Below are positions 1 to 6,959 of a stretch of 11,556 bases of DNA, in pieces. Where the stretch lies: assembly GCA_964407495.1 (NCBI GenBank), contig CAYOVP010000058.1:1-11556 (forward strand). Reading direction: 5' to 3'. A program made the translations under genes and the position numbers. The notes below the pieces were generated by a model that was not told the origin of the DNA, made no database searches, and worked only from the letters and a program-made list of their open reading frames with translations. How positions within the stretch are numbered: the stretch's first letter is position 1; each line of letters starts with the position of its first letter. This DNA is from JAJRZX01 sp964407495 (GTDB lineage: Bacteria; Desulfobacterota; GWC2-55-46; JADFVP01).

Positions 1-136
1 CTTAATTTGGTTGAAGGCCCTTGTATTGGTGTGTTAAAAAGTATAATTACGATTTTTTCGTGTCCCTGCGCCCGTACCGGCCCTGAAGGTCTTTTGTGTA
101 TTTGTCCCCCTACTCTTTCTCTTATCGGAGTCTCAG
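1..136 (+). promoter_or_regulatory. leuS leader with weak promoter candidate
   Basis: This is the non-coding leader of leuS. A perfect TATAAT lies at 42-47. The best -35-like hexamer is TTGTAT at 21-26, 15 bases upstream of it, which is short for a sigma70 promoter. TTGAAG at 11-16 is too far away. Transcription would start near 54 and give a leader of about 80 bases. A CGGAG ribosome binding site at 126-130 precedes the leuS ATG by 6 bases. I see no T-box sequence or hairpin-plus-T-run attenuator. The promoter is seen only as a motif match. Confidence 0.35.
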
Positions 137-2743
137 ATGGAAGAGCGTTATGACCACAAAAAAATAGAAGCACGCTGGCAGAGGGTCTGGGAGGAGAACA
201 ATGCCTTTTCCGCCTCGAAAGATCCTGACAAACCAAAGTTCTATCTCCTCGAGATGTTCCCCTATCCCTCGGGAAAGATTCACATGGGCCATGTGCGGAA
301 TTATTCCATCGGCGATGTTCTCGCAAGATACTTGAGGATGAGGGGGATGAACGTCCTGCACCCCATGGGCTGGGATTCCTTCGGCCTGCCGGCAGAAAAT
401 GCCGCAATCGAGCGCGCCGTTCATCCGGCGAAGTGGACTCATGAGAATATCGAGTACATGAGGGGCCAACTGCGGAGCATGGGCCTCGGGTATGACTGGT
501 CGCGGGAGGTTGCTACTTGCGAGGCAGACTATTACAGGTGGAACCAGTGGATCTTCCTGCGTCTCCTCTCAATGGGCCTTGCCTACAGGAAGCGCTCGTC
601 CGTGAACTGGTGCCCTTCGTGCGCCACTGTGCTCGCCAATGAGCAGGTGGAAGAGGGGCTCTGCTGGAGGTGTTCTTCAGAGGTGGGTAAACGCCACCTC
701 GACCAGTGGTTCTTCAGGATAACGGCCTATGCAGACGAACTCCTCGAGGGAACAAAAAAACTCAGCGGCTGGCCAGAGCGCGTCCTTGTCATGCAACGCA
801 ACTGGATAGGCAGGAGCGAGGGAGCGCGGATACGTTTTCCCGTAGTCGGTACGGCGGACAAGACGATAGAGGTCTTTACCACGAGGCCCGATACCCTCTA
901 TGGCGTCACCTTCATGAGCCTTGCCCCAGAGCATCCCCTCGTGGAAGAGATAACTCCGGAGGAAAAACTCGGTGAAGTCAGGTCCTTCGTGGAGACAGTA
1001 ATAAAGGAAAAGGCCGCTGCAGGGCCTGGCGGGGTAGAGAGGCTGGAAAAGAAGGGCGTCTTTACGGGTGCCTTCTGCTACAACCCCATTACTGGTCAGA
1101 AGGTCCCTGTCTTTGTTGCCAACTTCGTGCTCATGGAGTATGGCACAGGCGCGGTCATGGCTGTTCCGGCACATGACCAGCGCGACTTCGAGTTCGCAAA
1201 GAAGTACGACCTCGGTATCTATGTGGTCATCAACCCTCCTGATAGGGAACTCGACGCAGAGACCATGACCGAGGCCTACGAGGGCGAGGGCGTGCTTGTC
1301 AATTCAGGGCCCTTCGACGGCCTCGGCAGTCCTGAGGCCAAGAAGGCCATTACCGATTATGTCGAGGAAAAATGGGCCGGCCAGAGGAGCATCACCTACA
1401 GGCTCCGCGACTGGGGCATCTCGCGCCAGAGGTACTGGGGCTGTCCCATACCCATTGTCTACTGCAACGAGTGCGGCATGGTGCCTGTGTCCGAGACAGA
1501 CCTTCCTGTTCTCCTTCCCCAGAACGTCACCTTTGAGGGCAAGGGCGGCTCACCCCTTGCAGAATGCAAGGACTTCGTAGAGACCACGTGCCCGTCCTGC
1601 GGCGCACCTGCAAGGCGCGAGACAGATACCATGGACACCTTCGTCGACTCGTCATGGTACTTCCTCCGCTATACCTCGCCAGACGAGAAAGGCCTTCCCT
1701 TCAGAAAAGACGACGCCTCGTACTGGATGCCCGTGGACCAGTACATCGGCGGTATAGAGCATGCGGTAATGCACCTCCTCTATGCCAGGTTCTTTACAAA
1801 GGCCCTTCGCGACATGGGCCTTGTGGATATAGACGAGCCCTTTACCAACCTCCTTACCCAGGGCATGGTCTGTAAAGAGACGGCAAGGTGCCCTGAGCAC
1901 GGCTTTCTCCTGCCAGAGGAAGTCGACGGGCAGGGGAGGTGCTCGAGGTGCTCGGCGCCTGTGGAAAAGGGCCCTGTGGAGAAGATGTCCAAGTCCAAGA
2001 AGAATACCGTGGACCCCAGCGGAATAATAGCGCGATACGGCGCAGACACGACCCGGCTCTTCTCTCTCTTTGCGGCCCCGCCGGAGCGGGACCTCGAGTT
2101 CACCTTCGAGGGCGTTGAGGGCTCGTACAGGTTTATCGGAAGGGTATGGCGGCTCATCTCAGAGAACCGCTCTGCAGTGGCTGGCCTGAGTCCCTACAGT
2201 GCCGGAGTAGACCCACCTATCGAGGGCGCTGTCCTAAGGGACCTGCATTTCGCCACACACAGTACCATAAAGAAGGTAACGAGAGACATTGGCGAGAGGT
2301 TCCACTTCAATACAGCCATCAGCGCCACAATGGAACTCGTAAATACCATGTACGGTGCGCTCCAGTCGGGTGACAACTCTCTCAGGTCTCCCCTTGGCCT
2401 CAAGGTGCTTCGCGGGGCCATGGAGGCCGTGGTACTCCTTCTCTCGCCCTTTGCGCCCCATGTCTGCGAAGAACTCTGGGAAGGGCTCGGAGGCGCCAGG
2501 CCCTTGTACCAGACACCCTGGCCCTCATATGACGAGTCGGCCCTCCTTCGCGAGACAGTCTCTCTTGTGGTGCAGGTGAACGGCAAGGTGAGGAGCACTA
2601 TCGAGGTCAGAGCCGGTGCCCAGGAGAAGGATGTCATGGAGGCCGCACGCTCTGACGAACGCCTCAGGCAGTGGATAGAGGGAAAAGAGATAAAAAAGGT
2701 CATTTACGTACCTGGGAGGATCTTCAACATAGTGGCAAGGTGA
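137..2743 (+). CDS. leuS: Leucyl-tRNA synthetase
   Basis: Cytoplasmic class I aminoacyl-tRNA synthetase that attaches leucine to tRNA-Leu and proofreads the product. It has 868 residues, full length for bacterial LeuRS. The HIGH-type signature is HMGH at residues 49-52 and KMSKS is at 616-620. The CP1 editing domain shows the threonine-rich motif TTRPDTLYG from residue 248 and the AHDQRDF segment with Asp347. The sequence ETDTMDTFVDSSWYF, typical of the family, follows residue 490. Three Cys clusters look able to bind zinc: C159/C162 with C176/C179, C443/C446 with C485/C488, and C585/H588 with C602/C605 just before KMSKS in the leucine-specific region. The C-terminal anticodon-binding and tRNA-contact domains are present (VVQVNGKVRS near the end). 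The ATG start has CGGAG 6 bases upstream. It is first in a row of + strand genes with lptE and holA. Confidence 0.98.
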   Translation: MEERYDHKKIEARWQRVWEENNAFSASKDPDKPKFYLLEMFPYPSGKIHMGHVRNYSIGDVLARYLRMRGMNVLHPMGWDSFGLPAENAAIERAVHPAKWTHENIEYMRGQLRSMGLGYDWSREVATCEADYYRWNQWIFLRLLSMGLAYRKRSSVNWCPSCATVLANEQVEEGLCWRCSSEVGKRHLDQWFFRITAYADELLEGTKKLSGWPERVLVMQRNWIGRSEGARIRFPVVGTADKTIEVFTTRPDTLYGVTFMSLAPEHPLVEEITPEEKLGEVRSFVETVIKEKAAAGPGGVERLEKKGVFTGAFCYNPITGQKVPVFVANFVLMEYGTGAVMAVPAHDQRDFEFAKKYDLGIYVVINPPDRELDAETMTEAYEGEGVLVNSGPFDGLGSPEAKKAITDYVEEKWAGQRSITYRLRDWGISRQRYWGCPIPIVYCNECGMVPVSETDLPVLLPQNVTFEGKGGSPLAECKDFVETTCPSCGAPARRETDTMDTFVDSSWYFLRYTSPDEKGLPFRKDDASYWMPVDQYIGGIEHAVMHLLYARFFTKALRDMGLVDIDEPFTNLLTQGMVCKETARCPEHGFLLPEEVDGQGRCSRCSAPVEKGPVEKMSKSKKNTVDPSGIIARYGADTTRLFSLFAAPPERDLEFTFEGVEGSYRFIGRVWRLISENRSAVAGLSPYSAGVDPPIEGAVLRDLHFATHSTIKKVTRDIGERFHFNTAISATMELVNTMYGALQSGDNSLRSPLGLKVLRGAMEAVVLLLSPFAPHVCEELWEGLGGARPLYQTPWPSYDESALLRETVSLVVQVNGKVRSTIEVRAGAQEKDVMEAARSDERLRQWIEGKEIKKVIYVPGRIFNIVAR

Positions 2744-2748
2744 GGCTG

Positions 2749-2895
2749 ATGGGGGATGAAGGGGGTGAGGGGGGCGTGAGGGGGCTAAAGGAGGCGAGGG
2801 GGAGGAGGAGATCCTGGGAGGCTCTGTACAGGGCGCCTGAAGACATGCCACGGCCTCTGGGGCCCAATCCCGAACGCTTGCAGGAAGAACGGTAG
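2749..2895 (+). CDS. Possible small ORF, 48 codons, between leuS and lptE
   Basis: An ATG-initiated frame starts 6 bases after the leuS stop and ends in TAG 4 bases before the TTG of lptE. The first half is translated from a purine-rich G-tract run and is Gly/Glu/Arg-rich. The second half (RSWEALYRAPEDMPRPLGP and onward) looks more protein-like. The upstream GTGAGG is at best a weak ribosome binding site. I recognise no family. It fills most of the gap and could couple translation to lptE, but an open frame this short is expected by chance in GC-rich DNA, so I give it low confidence. Confidence 0.2.
   Translation: MGDEGGEGGVRGLKEARGRRRSWEALYRAPEDMPRPLGPNPERLQEER
2751..2802 (+). other. G-quadruplex-forming motif (five G5/G6 tracts)
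   Basis: Five G runs occur in 52 bases on the coding strand: G5 at 2751-2755, G5 at 2761-2765, G6 at 2769-2774, G5 at 2780-2784 and G5 at 2798-2802. The first four are separated by loops of 5, 3 and 5 bases, which satisfies the standard pattern of four G tracts with short loops. It lies just after the leuS stop and upstream of lptE, so the RNA between the two genes could fold as a quadruplex. The motif is seen directly; any effect on transcription or translation is inference. Confidence 0.6.
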
Positions 2896-2899
2896 CGGT

Positions 2900-3433
2900 T
2901 TGAAGAAGATAGATAGGATACAGGACAAGAGACCCCTCTGGGCACTCTTCACGCTCTTAGTCCTCTCTTTGGTCTCTGGGTGCGGCTATCATGTGGCCGG
3001 AAAGTCCGGGACCATGCCCGGAGACATAAAGTCCGTCACAATACCAGTCTTTGCCAACGCCACGGTAAAGCCCGATATAGAGGGTATCATTACCTCGGCC
3101 TTTGTAAGCGAGTTCGTGACCACCCTTCCCGTAAAGAAGGACGCAGAGGCCGAGATGCTCGGTAAAATCCTGTCCTACAGCCTCCGCGGCGTCTCCTTTA
3201 CCTCTAATGACGTAACCCAGGAGTACAGGCTGAGCGTTCTGGTGAGCATAACCTTGCGGGACAGGAAAGACGGCCATATTATCTGGCAGGACAAGGGGGT
3301 CTCTGATTACGAGGACTTCAAGGTCGATACCACTGATGTGACACGTACCGAGGAGACGGAGATAGAGGCGTTCAAGAAACTCTCCGTGGACATGGCCCGC
3401 AAGGTCAAGGAGAGGATGCTCGAGGGGTTTTAG
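2900..3433 (+). CDS. lptE: LPS-assembly lipoprotein LptE
   Basis: Outer-membrane lipoprotein that plugs and helps assemble the LptD channel, which inserts lipopolysaccharide in the outer leaflet. It has 177 residues. The N terminus has basic residues (KKIDRIQDKR), a hydrophobic core and the lipobox LVSGC with acylated Cys28, followed by GYHVAGKSG, typical of LptE (the GCGYH start). The mature part has the family's pattern: a VTIPVFANAT segment, an amphipathic helix (IIEGI/FVSEF region) and a strand-rich middle with DVTQEYRL. The start is TTG, since no ATG or GTG lies in frame before the signal sequence. GGAAGAA upstream at 2883-2889 is rather far. It follows leuS and precedes holA on the same strand, an order known from deltaproteobacteria. 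Sequence identity in this family is low, so the name rests on the lipobox, length, N-terminal motif and context. Confidence 0.88.
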   Translation: MKKIDRIQDKRPLWALFTLLVLSLVSGCGYHVAGKSGTMPGDIKSVTIPVFANATVKPDIEGIITSAFVSEFVTTLPVKKDAEAEMLGKILSYSLRGVSFTSNDVTQEYRLSVLVSITLRDRKDGHIIWQDKGVSDYEDFKVDTTDVTRTEETEIEAFKKLSVDMARKVKERMLEGF

Positions 3434-3655
3434 TCAGGGGACCTCAGTATAATTGTGCCGGAATTGTTCTGAGAGGGGAGAGAAGAAGGCGATTTTTCCC
3501 TTTCCTCTGCATTTTCAGGGTGTTTTGGCACTGGAAATAGCGCCCCCTGCTTAGAGCGCGGGAAAGTCTGAATGCCCCGGGCTTTCCTCGAAGGGAAGAC
3601 ACCCTCCTCATCCCCTCTGCCGGAGCCATTGCCATACCGCCGCCATCGGGGCACT
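3434..3655 (+). other. lptE-holA intergenic region
   Basis: 222 bases with no supported gene. A perfect TATAAT occurs at 3448-3453, but no good -35 hexamer sits 16-18 bases upstream, so it is only a possible promoter for holA. A short hairpin (arms CTTTCCT and AGGGAAG with a CGA loop, one G-U pair) lies near 3583-3599 and is not followed by a T run. The holA frame stays open through the last 84 bases of this region, but the translated segment (Pro/Ser/Arg-rich) does not look like part of the protein. No terminator is evident after lptE. Confidence 0.4.
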
Positions 3656-4633
3656 ATGGGAATCATGAGCAGAAAAGACTTTACGAGGCCTGTATATTAC
3701 CTGTACGGTAGCGAGGAGTGCCTTATGGGGGACTTTCTCGACGAGATACGGTCTGCCCTTCTTACGCCGGGTTTTGAGTCCATGAACTACCGCGTATACT
3801 ATGGCGACAGTCTCTCTATCACAGAGTTCCTCACAGAGGCCGGGACAATGCCGGCCTTCTCGGACAAGAGGCTCATAGTAATAAAAAAGGCGGCCTCCCT
3901 GAGGGCAGATCTTAAAAAGGAACTCATGGCGTACATGGCCGACCCCCCGCCATGGACAGTCCTTGTCCTCACCTCCACTGACCCCAAGGCAGGCAGGGAC
4001 AAGAAGTTTATCGAGGCAGTACGTTCAAGGGGCAAGGTGATGGTCTGCCGCCAGCCACGGCGCTCCGAGGCGTTACAGTGGATCCGCGATGAGGCGAAGA
4101 AAGAGAACAAGTCCATTACCCAGGAGGCCGCAGAGAGCCTTATCGCCCTTACGGGCGGCTCGCTTACGGCGATGAGGGCCGAACTGGAGAAGATAGTCCT
4201 ATTTACCGGCAAAAAAGAGAGAATAGAGGCATCTGACGTGGCTGAGGCCGGCCTCGACGTAAGGGCAGAGACCATATTCGACCTCTCGGATGCCATTGGC
4301 GCGAGAAACCTCGAGAAGGCCTTTACGGTCTATGCCAAGGTCGCCAAGGAGCCTCCGCTGGTGCTCCTCGGGGCCATAGCGCGGCACATGCGCGTGCTGA
4401 TGAAACTCAAGAGCGCCTGCGCAGGGGGCCATGGTGAGAAGAAACTCGCCACAATAGCCGGTGTGCCGCCCTTTACTCTCCCGAGGTACCTGAAGAGTTC
4501 GGCAAGGTATACCATGGACGAGTTGAGGAGGGCTATGAAGCGGCTCTTTGAGATGAACATGGCCCTCAAGACGAACTCCATGCCTGAGGACGTGGCCATG
4601 ACTTATCTCATAATAAGGCTCTGCCGTGATTAG
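3656..4633 (+). CDS. holA: DNA polymerase III subunit delta
   Basis: Delta subunit of the replicative clamp loader. It opens the beta sliding clamp and works with the gamma/tau and delta-prime subunits. From this start it has 325 residues, normal for HolA. The N-terminal domain opens with PVYYLYGSEE, the family's usual beginning, followed by an SFLSD-like region (DEIRSALL) and PAFSDKRLIVIKKA. The middle contains DPKAGRDKKF and the lid region ending in LTGGSLTAMRAELEKI. The C-terminal collar domain includes DLSDAIGARNLEKAF and LLGAIARHMRVLMKLK. The frame is open from 3572, but the extra 28 residues are unlike the family. ATG 3656 has GGGG 4 bases upstream, and ATG 3665, three codons later, is equally possible. 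The gene is convergent with rpsT, a neighbourhood also seen in Firmicutes. Confidence 0.93.
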   Translation: MGIMSRKDFTRPVYYLYGSEECLMGDFLDEIRSALLTPGFESMNYRVYYGDSLSITEFLTEAGTMPAFSDKRLIVIKKAASLRADLKKELMAYMADPPPWTVLVLTSTDPKAGRDKKFIEAVRSRGKVMVCRQPRRSEALQWIRDEAKKENKSITQEAAESLIALTGGSLTAMRAELEKIVLFTGKKERIEASDVAEAGLDVRAETIFDLSDAIGARNLEKAFTVYAKVAKEPPLVLLGAIARHMRVLMKLKSACAGGHGEKKLATIAGVPPFTLPRYLKSSARYTMDELRRAMKRLFEMNMALKTNSMPEDVAMTYLIIRLCRD

Positions 4634-4711
4634 GCCTTTGCCGGTCTGGCAGTGGAGGGCGGGGCCGCATCACTGGGGGGCGCCGGTTTCTCGAGACGCA
4701 AGGTGACTCGG

Positions 4712-4739
4712 CCCCTGCCCCTGTAAGTGACGGCAGGGG
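4712..4739. terminator. Hairpin between convergent holA and rpsT
   Basis: A perfect 8-base inverted repeat, CCCCTGCC at 4712-4719 and GGCAGGGG at 4732-4739, with a 12-base loop. It ends two bases before the rpsT stop codon. On the + strand it is followed by GTTATTTCG, a poor T-rich tail. On the - strand the sequence after the stem is not T-rich. It may act as a shared terminator for the two convergent genes, but the weak tails keep confidence moderate. The rest of 4634-4740 shows nothing else. Confidence 0.45.
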
Positions 4740-4740
4740 G

Positions 4741-5010
4741 TTATTTCGATGTAAGGGCGTTTACCTGTCTCGTAAGGCGGGAGATCTTCCGTGCAGCGTT
4801 GTTCCTGTGAAGTACGCCCTTTGAGACCGCCTTGTCCAGAAGGCGTGTTGCAGTTGCAAGCGAGGCCGCTGCTTCCTCGGCCTTGAGGCCTGATATGGCT
4901 TGGCGTGTCTTCTTGATAGCGCCCCTCACCGTTGACCTTATGGCGGAGTTGCGTATCCGCCTCTTCTCGCTCTGTCTGTGCCTCTTGAGGGCTGATTTAT
5001 GGTTGGCCAA
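4741..5010 (-). CDS. rpsT: 30S ribosomal protein S20
   Basis: Small-subunit protein that binds 16S rRNA early in assembly. It has 89 residues, standard length, very basic and Ala/Arg/Lys-rich. The N terminus MANHKSALKRHRQSEKRR is near-diagnostic, and the body (NSAIRSTVRGAIKKTRQAI, then a second helix with HRNNAARKISRLTRQVNAL) matches the helical-bundle fold. The start codon is TTG at 5008-5010, and no ATG fits. AAGGAG at 5018-5023 lies 7 bases upstream, an excellent ribosome binding site. E. coli rpsT also starts with UUG, and S20 represses its own translation there, so the rare start may have a control role here too. The gene is inverted relative to its neighbours, has its own promoter, and is convergent with holA and divergent from murJ. 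Confidence 0.98.
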   Translation of the reverse strand: MANHKSALKRHRQSEKRRIRNSAIRSTVRGAIKKTRQAISGLKAEEAAASLATATRLLDKAVSKGVLHRNNAARKISRLTRQVNALTSK

Positions 5011-5050
5011 TTTACGACTCCTTCAGTTTTTTTATCTTTTTGTAGCGGTC

Positions 5051-5079
5051 TTGTTTTTGTTTGTAATTTTAAATATTAA
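5051..5079 (+). promoter_or_regulatory. Possible murJ promoter overlapping that of rpsT
   Basis: On the + strand, TTGTTT at 5051-5056 and TATTAA at 5074-5079 are 17 bases apart. This A/T-rich stretch is the same one that holds the rpsT -10 box, so the two promoters would overlap and compete. The match is weaker than that of rpsT and AT-rich DNA gives many chance matches. Confidence 0.3.
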
Positions 5080-5101
5080 TCCTTAATATCACTCCTGTCA
5101 A
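5073..5101 (-). promoter_or_regulatory. rpsT sigma70-type promoter
   Basis: Reading the - strand, a perfect -35 TTGACA (5096-5101) is followed after exactly 17 bases by TAATAT (5073-5078). Transcription should start near 5066, giving a leader of about 55 A/T-rich bases before the TTG start of rpsT. This is the best promoter match in the window and fits a highly expressed ribosomal protein gene. Confidence 0.75.
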
Positions 5102-5191
5102 GAATTTATGCCTTTCTTCTCCCAAGTTTCCGGGAGTTCTTTCATGAGGCCCCTTCCGGGGCGGCGTCAGGCAGGAGTTCCAAGGTACTCA

Positions 5192-6751
5192 GTGACAAAG
5201 GGCGAAGAATCAGGCAAATTCGCGCGGCGGGCGTCCATTGTGGGCGGAGCCACGGTCTTGAGCCGTATACTCGGTTATCTCCGGGACATGGCCATTGCCT
5301 ATTTCTTCGGCGCCGGCGCACTCTCGGACGCCTTCTTCGTAGCCTTCCGAATCTCCAACCTCTTGAGAAGACTCGTAGGAGAGGGCGCACTTACGTCCTC
5401 TTTCATCCCCATCTTCCAGGACGTGCGCCAGAGGCGCGACCCCTCTGAACTCCGAAGGCTCGTAAACACCGTCTTCACCATCTTCACCATTATTCTCATC
5501 GTACTCACTCTCCTGGGCATTTACTTCTCCGAGGACCTCGTAAGGCTCATGTCCCCTGGCTTTACCGCCTTCCCTGAGAAGTTTTATCTCACAGTGAACC
5601 TTACTCGCCTAATGTTCCCCTACATGGTCTTCGTGGGTCTAATGGCCATTTCCATGGGCGTTCTCAACTCCTTGAAACACTTTACGGCACCAGCACTTGC
5701 GCCTGTTTTCTTCAACCTCTCCATCATCTCTTCCATACTCCTGCTCAGACCTCTCTTTGCACAGCCCGTATATGCACTGGCCCTGGGCGTGCTCCTTGGC
5801 GGAGCGCTCCAGTTCGGTGTGATGGTGCCCTGGCTCCGCAGATACGGCTTCATGCCCTATATCTCGCTCAACCTCCGCGACAGCGCCATACTGAAGATAT
5901 TCAAACTCATGGGTCCCGCGGCCTTTGGTGTAGGCATATACCAACTCAATATCTTCATTGTTCTCTGGTTCGCCTCCAGGCTTGCAGAGGGAAGCGTCAG
6001 TTATCTGTACTACGCGGGACGCCTCATGGAACTCCCTCTTGGCATCTTTGGTGTCGCCATATCCACGGTGGCGCTACCGAGCCTTGCCGAGTATGCCGCA
6101 AGAAGGGAATGGAGGGGCTTCAACGACTCCCTGGCCTATGCACTGCGCCTCGTACTCTTTCTCACTGTGCCTGCGGCCCTTGGGCTCATAGTCCTGAGTC
6201 TGCCTGTCATAAAGGTGCTCTTCAGCCACGGCGAGTTCGGCACCGGGGCGGCACGGGCCACCTCGCTGGCGCTATATTTCTATGCGCCAGGCCTCGTGCC
6301 AGTTGCCCTCTACAGGATCCTGACCTCTGTCTTCTACTCCCTCAAGGATACGCTCACCCCGGTCCTCGTCGCCTTTGGCGCCCTCGTCCTCAACGCCATG
6401 CTCTGCATGGTCCTCGTGGGCCCCCTTGCACACGGCGGCCTTGCTCTTGCCACAACCATCTCTGCGCTCTTCAATATGGGCGCCCTCTTCATCCTCCTAA
6501 GAAAGAAGGTCAGCGGCATGGACTGGCCAGGCATCGTCTTCGCGGCACTCAAGAACCTTGGCGCAGGGTCCGTAATGGCCGTGGCCGTCTACCTTGTCTA
6601 CTACAGGGCAGGGCTTCCATCGGGCAACTTGCTGTACTCTGCCCTTGACCTGGTCCTTTCCATTCTCGCAGGCATCAGTGTATACGCCGGGGCTTCATGG
6701 GCCCTCAGGGTGCCTGAGGTGGCGTTTTTAAAGGGATTTTCAAGAAAATAG
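5192..6751 (+). CDS. murJ: Lipid II flippase MurJ (MviN family)
   Basis: Inner-membrane flippase of the MOP superfamily that moves the peptidoglycan precursor lipid II to the periplasmic face. From this GTG it has 519 residues and about 14 hydrophobic helices, as in the family. The first helices carry the conserved SRILGYLRD and SDAFFVAFRISNLLRR motifs. Arg25, Arg31, Asp46 and Arg59 correspond to the functionally important E. coli residues Arg18, Arg24, Asp39 and Arg52. EGALTSSFIPIF follows, as in homologues. The frame is open back to 5108. GTG 5192 has AAGG 6 bases upstream (and AGGAG at 5173-5177) and gives the usual short N terminus. ATG 5144 has a better ribosome binding site (GGGAG, 7 bases away) and would add 16 residues of no family likeness. 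The function is certain, the start is not. Confidence 0.95.
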   Translation: MTKGEESGKFARRASIVGGATVLSRILGYLRDMAIAYFFGAGALSDAFFVAFRISNLLRRLVGEGALTSSFIPIFQDVRQRRDPSELRRLVNTVFTIFTIILIVLTLLGIYFSEDLVRLMSPGFTAFPEKFYLTVNLTRLMFPYMVFVGLMAISMGVLNSLKHFTAPALAPVFFNLSIISSILLLRPLFAQPVYALALGVLLGGALQFGVMVPWLRRYGFMPYISLNLRDSAILKIFKLMGPAAFGVGIYQLNIFIVLWFASRLAEGSVSYLYYAGRLMELPLGIFGVAISTVALPSLAEYAARREWRGFNDSLAYALRLVLFLTVPAALGLIVLSLPVIKVLFSHGEFGTGAARATSLALYFYAPGLVPVALYRILTSVFYSLKDTLTPVLVAFGALVLNAMLCMVLVGPLAHGGLALATTISALFNMGALFILLRKKVSGMDWPGIVFAALKNLGAGSVMAVAVYLVYYRAGLPSGNLLYSALDLVLSILAGISVYAGASWALRVPEVAFLKGFSRK

Positions 6752-6959
6752 GTGGATAGAGGCAGGGTGGGGTCACGTTTTGTAGGTTCGAGGGCCGTAT
6801 TTTTTCAACTAATTGATTTTATTGGAAAAAATAGTGATTATTTTTTAGGCAATCTGCCCAAGGGGCGGTCTCTCATTGATTTTAGGAAATTCATTCAGAG
6901 GTTTTTCAACAGGTTATTCACAAGAATTGGGGATAGCATTCAAAGGCCCTGTTTTTGCG
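6752..6959. other. AT-rich gap between convergent murJ and mazG, with a DnaA-box match
   Basis: 208 bases with no supported gene, clearly more AT-rich than the flanking genes. Besides the A/T hairpins at 6798-6846, there is a 6-base GC stem (CTGCCC 6854-6859 with GGGCGG 6863-6868, one G-U pair, 3-base loop). TTATTCACA at 6914-6922 fits the DnaA-box consensus TTWTNCACA. Two poorer sites flank it, each with two mismatches from the strict consensus: TTTTCAACA just upstream and, on the other strand, CTATCCCCA just downstream. Confidence 0.4.
6798..6846. repeat. Mirrored A/T repeat forming two alternative hairpins
   Basis: TATTTTTTC at 6798-6806 is a perfect inverted copy of GAAAAAATA at 6825-6833, and the arm extends by CAA/TTG across a one-base bulge. 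AAAAAATA at 6826-6833 also pairs perfectly with TATTTTTT at 6839-6846 around a 5-base loop. The middle arm can therefore pair with either side, but not both. It sits between convergent murJ and mazG and could serve as a weak two-way terminator, or as easily melted DNA. A/T-only stems are weak, so the role is open. Confidence 0.5.

Noticed and set aside
1..136. T-box leader upstream of leuS
   Set aside because: No T-box core sequence or terminator/antiterminator pair can be found in the available leader.
3572..3655. N-terminal extension of holA from ATG 3572
   Set aside because: The extra 28 residues are Pro/Ser/Arg-rich and unlike HolA, which normally begins shortly before PVYYLYG.
6109..6648. 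A 179-codon + strand frame inside murJ in another phase
   Set aside because: Its composition (Arg/Pro/His-rich) is that of an out-of-frame reading of a GC-rich gene, and the murJ frame carries the conserved motifs.
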